Made by a program: the position numbers and the translations under genes. Shown here in pieces: positions 25,201-34,200 of a stretch of 64,000 nucleotides of DNA (positions are counted from its first letter, which is position 1; each line of letters starts with the position of its first letter). Source of the DNA: Apostichopus japonicus (Eukaryota > Echinodermata > Holothuroidea > Aspidochirotida > Stichopodidae); assembly GCF_037975245.1 (NCBI RefSeq), contig NC_092561.1, forward strand, positions 17,301,001-17,365,000. The letters are read 5' to 3'. The notes below the pieces were generated by a model. That model saw only the letters and a list, made by a program, of their open reading frames with translations. It was not told the DNA's origin and made no database searches.

Positions 25201-28200
25201 CAAAGACAGAAAGGTGTGGAGAGGGAGTATGCTGAAAAACAAATGTTCTGTGCAAACTGCAAAGGTTTTAAAAGTACTGCATTCAATCCGTAAGTTACAA
25301 CTTTTTGAGCTTATAGTACTTAGTTTCATCCAAATATTCTTTACATTCTTTGAACTTGTTTTTTTCTAACTGTTATGTTATGAAGAAAAGAAAACATGTT
25401 TTCTCTTCTCCACTAATTCCTCAGGAAGTCTACTCCTGTCAAGCCCAACAGTACTTTCAGCATACTTCCTCTGCATAAACTTACAATTGTTTATATTGTG
25501 TAAATGGAATGTAAAGTCACTTCATATTTCTTTCGGGAAGAAAACATTAAATAAATGAATTTAGCAAGTACTTAGCATTTAGCATTCACTATTAAAATAT
25601 TTAAACAGTTTAAGCCTTGATTCTTGTAGTCAATGGCATCTTTGAAATTTTGGAATTTGGGGAAGGAGGATAAATTTGTTGTGACAATGATTCCATTCAA
25701 ATTTGGGTGGTGGAATTAGGTTCTGTAGTAAAATTGGGTTACCCTATGTGTATTAACATCTCTTCTCTTAATATTAACTCAGATGTATTTTCTTCTTTCT
25801 TCAGATGTCAATTTTTCTTGTAATTATTCCATCTCATATTGTCTAGTTCTGCACTACTGTCAATATGAGGTGGTAGTCCTTATAAAAAATACCCCAACAT
25901 TTTTTTTTTTCATTTCAATAGAACAAGAGTTATTTCTATCTTGTGTTCTGCTTCTTCTTCTTGTTTCTACTTTCTAGGAGTGGATGGATTCAAACTGCCC
26001 ATATGAAGTGGACAATAATAGATTGATTGACCTCCTAGCCCACAATCTGACCACTCCAGCAGCAGGGAACGAAGAGTCAATTCAACTTATGCAATGTCAT
26101 AGAATTATAAACACTGTCCAACTAGTTCATCATATCCTTTTCTAAATTTTCAGCTATTTTCTCCTCTTTTTTTTCCGTTTTTGGTCAACTTAGCTCCTCT
26201 GTGATTTTGTTCTGACAACAGGCATGTGATATCCTTGATTATTGTTAAGTTATAGCCCACAATAACCAAAATTAACTAATATTCTAGTGACAGATTGAAG
26301 TATTACAAACAAATTACCACACATTTTTCTACATCATTTCAGTATAAAAGGAAAAGTGTTTGACTGATAAGGAGGTTTATAGCATTGGATATGCAAAAAC
26401 ATAGAGGTGTTAAGAGTGTTTTGAGTTGTTGCATTCATCTGTGAATAGCAAACATTTCTATTAAGTATACAGGCATGAGCTTTTTCCGCGAATTCGCGGA
26501 ATATCCGTGATTTCTTTTCTACCTCGGCGACAAAAACTTTTATCCTAACACACTGTAGCATACGCAAACTGGAGCCTATACCGCAATTTTTGCAAAGTTC
26601 CGTGATTTTTTATTTACCCCAGGCTCATCCCTGAGTATAACACTTCAAGAAAATACTTAGGGAAGTCATTCACAGCCAAACTTGTACATTTGGCCAAAAC
26701 ACTCATCTTGGCCCGGTTGATCAGCAAATTCAATGGTTTGATGACAATTCTCTAGTTCACAGAACCAAGCTTTTCTCAGGCTTTTAATCACAGACAGAAT
26801 TCCCTGAAAGAGATAATAAAATTATATATCTAGGTTGATAATGATTCACACAATACAAACTATGACAATCTCAAGTTGTAAAGTTTCGATCAGAAAAAAT
26901 TTCTCATCAGCCAGATTTAGTCTGGAGATGAACAAACCATAACCATGTTTATATTTGAAACCTTGACAATGAAACGTATCTGCGAGGATGGCGAGTTGAA
27001 GAACAGTATCGTCTCAGCTTTGGACACACAAGGACTGCGCGATATTATCAGAAACCAGCTGGAGGTCAACGAGATTATTTCCCTGCAAACAAAAACGCAG
27101 GTAACTTCAGAGTGCAGGTGAGTATAGAATTGGTATATTTCCTGTTGGAAGTCATCACATTTTGCCTTTTTGAAAAGTGTTTTTGAAAAGTTTTCAAAAG
27201 ATTTTCAATCCCATGAGGTCTGATTTCACTTCATTTGTAGGTTGCAAGTCATCGGGAATTAAGTTTTTTTAACTTTTTGTTTTGTTTGTAAGCAGCCAGT
27301 GTTGTACCTAGTTAAGCTCGTTAGAGTTTTATTACAACACTTCCTTTCAAAATATGTTGTATATTATGTTACCTGATTATGTCATGAATCTTAATATTAG
27401 TATTCTTGCAAAAACTTAACTGTAAAAATTGTATTGTTACATGTAAATATGTTGTGAAAAAACAAATAAATGAAATGAAATGAATGTTATTTTGAAAACA
27501 AAACCATAGGTTAACTTGGAATCCATTTAAGCTAGAATCCACATCATGTCATATTGTACACCATAAACTACACTGTCCTGCTGTTCTTCATTGGGTGTTT
27601 TCCCTGTTTTCTTCATACAGTGAGGCCGGTGTTGAAATGACTCTATGCTTGCTTGAATTAATGGACAAATTATCCACAGCTAAACCTACACTTGGTGAAG
27701 TCACACAGTCTATATTCAAGGTAAGTTCTTCACAAGCTCTTTTTGATTTTTTTTTTTCTCATTTCCTTCAGCTTGTTGTATCATTGTATCATTCATTTAT
27801 TGTATCATTCTGTGTAATTCCTCCTTAGTGACTTCAGAAGAACTTTACATACTACAGCAGATAAAATGGAAACAGCTGAGTCATCCTAGCAGATAACTAA
27901 AGTAATACGTAGTTCAGAGGGTTTGCATATTAATCTTAGGAAACACACAGAGTGCAAAACAATACTTCACCAAGCATATACTTACCTGGTTAACAGGTTC
28001 AAAGAAAAAAACATTTGAGTCTTACCACAAGAATATATAGATTTTAGAGAGAACGAACATAGCTGTGACGTCATACTATAGGTTCACTTTTGTCCAAAAT
28101 TCCCAACTCATTTGAAGGACCTTTATCACTGAGTTTTCAAAATACCCTTCCTAGCATGTGTTGTTGTGTAACAATATTTCAGACTATTTACCTACAGAAA

Positions 28201-31200
28201 TGCAGTGTTACTAAATACTGCACTTCCTGTAGTATTGTGTGACTTAATAGAAGAACTTTTCTTTCCTCCGTTTCTCAGGACAAACGCCTGGTTCCGTTTC
28301 TCGTCCACGGTATCGGTTCTCAGTCTGAGGATGTCGTTCAAATCTCTCTCCATCTTTTTACACTGGCCGCATCAAATCCTGAGTTCTGCAGTCAAGTGTA
28401 AGTTTACCAATCCTGTGTAGGAAATATTGTTTATTTCATAATCAGTTGGTAATTTATATTGCATGAATATAGTATCCCTGTAGTACGTTCATGAAAGCAC
28501 CAAAATAGAAGGCTTTTTCAAAGGATGTACGTCAATAAACACTGTGACACCTCTTTTCATGAGAAAGAGCAATCATTGTCAAATTAAAGTATGAAGGGAA
28601 ACAAAGACATTACCAGCTGATGACATCATTCATTCTGCTATTGCCAGATGCATTTACAAAATACCATCAAATATTTGAAAAATGCATACATATCTCAGTT
28701 TTACAAAATGCTATGAGGATGTGGTTTTCTCCTGAATGATTTAAAAAAAAAATATGCAATCATTTTTTTCAAAGCAATTAACTTCAGTCACTAGATTTGG
28801 TTATGCAAATGAACTTGTATTGTCTTGCATGCATAACAATTTCCAACATGTGTTTCCTATTTTTGTGCTTGTCTTGCTCTGGACACTCTTGCATATATTT
28901 TTTTTCGCTATGAGTGCTTAGGAGTGATCAATACAGCTGTGACAGAGCAGATGCAGGAACTTGTGGAAGACTAGAATCCTCTTGGAGCGAACAATTTGCT
29001 AATAGTACGGATTATATTTTATGTGTGAATTTTATGTGTTGTCTCCATGTAATGAGCTATGTCTCCCTCGCCTGATTTTCTTCTGAAATGAAATCAGCAG
29101 AAACTACATCGTCATTGATTCGAGGTAGTTGTCCAGAAAGAAAATTGTTGATAGTTAGCCTTACAAAAATCCTGTGGCAACCTCCTCCACCTGTGATTAT
29201 AGGTGAACCACAAAAGAAAACACGTAAACATGGGATTTAGATCTGTATTTGTGGAACAAATTTCACAGGTAAAATCAGTGGCTATGCATGTGTCTTTACA
29301 ATTTGTCTAAAACATGTGAAAACATGTCGACACTTGTTAAAAAGTGTAATATTGCATGTTTCTAACATGTTCAAAACCTGTGACAATCCAACTCAAGATT
29401 AAAAAAAGATAGTATGTCTTTGAAAAATTCTGTGTACCAATAATTCCTGTGTTAACCTGTATTCTGGGGTTTTTCCACAACCTTTTTTCTCCAGGAAAAG
29501 CATTTAGTAATGTGTGGCAAAGAGTGACAACTTCCAAAATGTGTCAAAATCACAAATTTTCATGCAAAGTCTGTTGGGTTTTCAGGTTTAATCAACACAG
29601 GTTTCCACCTGTTGTTTTGGAACATGTACCACTGGGTTGTTTTTTTGTAACCATTAATCAGAGAAAATGAAATCGTTTCTCTCCCAATTTAATATTATTT
29701 GTCGATTCATTTGAGAGCGTGGTGGCCAATTGGCCTAAGACGTCGGACTCGTGATCCAAGGATTGCTGGTTCGATTCCTGCCTAGTTCATTACGTTGTGT
29801 CCTTGGGCAAGATGCTTTATCTCACTTGCCTCTCTCCACCCAGGGGTTAAATGGGTACCTGTGAGGTAACTTGTCATTGGGGCGCAGTATATAACTGCTG
29901 CCGACTGGAAGGATTGTCTCTGGGACAAGTGGGTAATTGACCAGGGTTAATATAACGTCTGTAAAGCGCTTTGAGACCTATCGCTGGTGTAAAGCGCTAT
30001 ATAAAAATTAAATATCATTATTAATATTATTATTCATTTCATTTATTTGTAGCCTGGAGGAGCGGTTAGCTGCTGTGAATAGACACCGGATGAAGACCAG
30101 ACCAGGAGAGGGTGACGGAAACAAGAGCATCGTCAATGAGAGAGGAACGACGGAAGGGAATCGAAGCCTCAAACTGGAAGAGAGGAACAGCTTCTCAGGC
30201 GAGAAAGGAGAGCTTGACTCCAAAGTTGATGATCTTATTAAAAAGATGAAAAGTGGATTAGATGTGAGTTAAAATTATTTGATTTTCTTTCAAAGGAATC
30301 TCTTTTGACTGAAAGAAACTTGTTCATATGCCAGTTAACATTTTGTTTCACATTGGTGGATGGAGGTGGGGAATTGTTGTATGCATATAATGTAGTAAAA
30401 GGTTTTAAAAAAGCAAGAAAAAGCTGTTCACGAATGGACTGCAAAAAGCCTGTGTAGGTACATTTTATATTAAAGTTAGAGGGCCTGTAGTTTTGAACCT
30501 AACAGTTGCTTCTTCACATGCCAGTTGCAAGAAATGAACATTTGAATAGTTTTTTAATCTTTACCCTATTATAATACCAATCAAACCAATGTCATAGACT
30601 GTTTTTGTTCCTCAGTATCTTTGAGATTTTCACTTTAGCTGGTTAAAAGTAAACTAAACTAGTTATGAAGTTTTCTTTTCATATCTGTTTCTAACTGTCA
30701 CAATTTTCATAGTGTAGTCCTGTCTGGTTAGTCCTTAGTAATTTTTTTTTAAATCACAGATTTACTTTAGAGGTCACACTAAATCTACTTGAGTTTACAA
30801 TCTTTATCAGTATTTGCTTTTTAATTTTAATCTTTTCCAGCTTTCTGCCTTACCAGCGTCAGGGATCATGGATGTGTACGAACACAAGTTGGCTTCCCTG
30901 CAGGTAAGTTTGTTGCTTTTGGCTCAATCCTGGTATGGTGCTTGTTGTTTGTTTATTAATTTTAACTTAGTTAAAGGAATAAGACAGTCCTTGTATCCAA
31001 TTACTCTAAATCTGTTAAGGACAAGCTATAACTGCATGGTGATTCAGCCTCCGTGTAAGAATACATTGAAGGGACACAAACATCATTATTTATCTATGTA
31101 ATAGGACAAACTATAACTGCATGGTGATTCAGCCTCCGTGTAAGAATCATTATTGATCTATGCAATAGAGATTAATGTCATGAACAACTGCCCCAAATAG

Positions 31201-34200
31201 CTGAGAAAGATTTAATTCCGTTTAGAATATATCACAGACTTGGGATGTTTCTTCACATGCAAGGCTGAGGACTTATTCAAGACTAAATATGTACTTAAAT
31301 TTTTTTTTTCTATTCTTTTGGTTGCAATGTTTATTTTTGCTGGTTATTTTTGCTGGTTCCATAACCTAATGATGGCATTGGTGTTTAGGGTCAAATTTGC
31401 TTACATGAAAAGTAAAGCAAAGAGAAAGTAAATGGTTTAAGGATGACCTAAGTCTCATAATGAGGATTCTTCATTTCTATGATTTGTTGTGGTGTCTGTA
31501 TATTTGTTGTTCTATGCTCTGTGAGTGCACAGTGCAGCATAGACATATGAGCTTTATAAATCATTTACTATTATCATTATGTATTTTTACTTGGTTGCTT
31601 TGAACAGACCAAACATAGCCACCTTGAAGACTTGTTGGAAACAAAAGCGATGGCACTCTCCCAAGCTGATCACCTCATCAGTCAACATAGATGTCAGTGG
31701 GCTGAAGCGGATGCTGAGGTGAGGTGGTAACCACATTTAGAAGTCTATAATTGATTCAGCAAATTATCAATCTTCATCTACATACAAAAAATTGCAAATA
31801 TAGAGAAACATTTAAAAAAAAAGATGGAAATATACAAAAGATAAGACATTTACTATTAAAACATGCAAACAAACGCTGTAAAAAAAAAGGAAGAAAGATA
31901 TTTATAAGCTAGACATTCATATGATTGAAAAGGTAGGCTTTGGCATCTTTTTTAAAATTGTATTTCAGCAGGATGGATTTTATGTTTTCAGGTAGCCTGT
32001 TCCAGTTTATTAATTGCATTGTAATAAAAAGACCCAGCACTGTGCGTTTTAATTTTGGGAGATTGAAAATTAAAAGTACTACCTCTTGTGTTATGGCTAT
32101 GAACACTATTTACTCTAATGAAACCCTCCCTCATATAAACTAGAGAGGTACCATGGAAAACATTAAAAACATGATTCAGACAAAGCTGTTCAGCCCTAGT
32201 GTTGATGTTCAAAGTACCAAGAGTAATTTACTAGATAAATCTTCTTGGAGAGGGGTGGGTGAGGGGGGGGGGTTGGCAGGGATAGGGGTGAAGTGTCTAA
32301 CAGACAAAGTAATACCTCTGTCTTATCATTTAGTGGATAAATGTTTGGCTCTGTTAGTTGATAACCCCATCTCAATATCATATCCTTAACTCAAGATATG
32401 GATGCTTGACTGTAACGTAGTTTGTCTAGGTAAGCTAGGGCTTTGTTACTCCAGAAAGTGGAACACAGTGGGTGGTCTGTAGTGTCTTTATGGTAGATAT
32501 TCTGCATTTATACTATGATAATGTTCTTTTTGATGAATCCTTAAAAGTTGATACATTTAACATGTAAGCTTGGATATCAGTGTCCTCTGAAGTTAGAGTT
32601 TCATCAAATGCATCCTTTTATGTACAAATATAACTATTTAAAATAAATAATTTAAATGTAATCAAGAAATTAAACAAAGTAATTTCAACTCAACTGTCAT
32701 GACAACATCACAGACTCGGCATCACAAGATTTTGAAGAAAATTATATGTTTTCAATACAGAAGTCTATTTAGGATGTGCATTTATTTGACCTGAAGCTGC
32801 AGAAAATTTTGTCCAACTATCAAATCCATCCTTTATAAAAATAACTCTTTAAGTGCACATAAGTGGCACAAAAAATTTCTTTAACCGGCAAAGGCATCAT
32901 TGCAGTAACTTATTTATTAGAAATTTACCATTGTATTTCATTGTTCTCCTCATTGGCTTAAACCGGTCATTTTATCTCAACTGACAATTTCGTCCTCTGT
33001 TCAAGACCAGGTGTTTTAATTTGTATTACTAACTTCGTTTCCATTTCAATGTTTCTTGAATACATCTTGATCGTCGGTGTCCGTCGATAGGCAAGGAAAT
33101 TACGTTCACTGCTTCACGAATCTGAGAAGAAGAAAGAGATTTACCGAGAAGAATTACAAGAGGCGTCGGTCAGACAACATGAGCTCGGAGATCAATTAGA
33201 AAGGAAAGGGACCGAAATAAAAGAATTGCAGAAAGTGGTTGTACAATATGACAAGCTGGTAACTACACACGCAGAACTAACTCAACGGTAAGCAGTTGTT
33301 GTTGAAAAATTATCATAAAAGAAAGAATTATTTATGTGACCAATAATGATTCCGACTTATTTTGTTACAGAAATTCTTAACATCATGCATAGATCCATTG
33401 TAGTAGTAGCTTATTGCAAACCTTTGCTCTGAGAATGATAGCAAACACATCTCTTTACTTCTGATACCTTCCTGTGCATTCCAGCCAATCACCTCCTCCT
33501 GTCCTGCCCCTAACTGTAAATGTATTCCACCCTACTCTTGGTGAAGCATAGACAGTAATGTGATAGAAAAACTCATAGGAAGGACCGAAGGAGTGTCTTG
33601 TTAGTTTTTTTTATTTATCAACTTGAAGTTCTGTTGCTTGTAGTTAAATTTTCTCTCACTCTAAATGTGTGAAATATATATACAAAAGTATGATTATGAT
33701 TATCTGTTCAAATCATTACTTTGGTGTTAGCTTTGTCTGCAATCACTTTGTCTACATTTTGTGATACTCAGCTTTCCGTCAAATGGATCTCTTTCCTTCA
33801 CCTCTTCTCCTCTCCCAGGTACCCCATTTGATTATCAACATCTTCCACTGTCTCATATTTTCCTCAGGTTGAAAGAAACAGAGGGTAACCTCAATTCCGT
33901 CACTCAAGAGCTAACTTCCAAGCAGGAAATCTGTGTGATGCTAAAGCGACACTTGGAAACACTCAAGAGTCAGTATGAAGAGTAAGTATTTAGTTTAAAA
34001 GGATAGTCCAGAGACTAAATTGAGTAAAAGGATAGTCCAGGGACTGAATAGTTCAAAAGGATAGTCCAGGGACTAAATAGTTCAAAAGGATAGTCCAGAG
34101 ACTAAATAGTTCAAAAGGATAGTCCAGGGAATGAAAAGTTTCAAAGGATAGTCCAGGTACTGAATAGTTCAAAAGGATAGTCCAGAGACTAAATTGCTTA

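Noticed and set aside
25081-25329. Coding frames on either strand in CIP2A intron 9
   Set aside because: Purine/pyrimidine-biased simple sequence; no similarity or splice frame.
26125-26923. GT-AG version of CIP2A intron 10 (CTA|GTTCAT with TTTAG|TCTGGAG)
   Set aside because: The donor is poor and it inserts about 13 residues, whereas the AT-AC pair matches U12 consensus and aligns without gaps.
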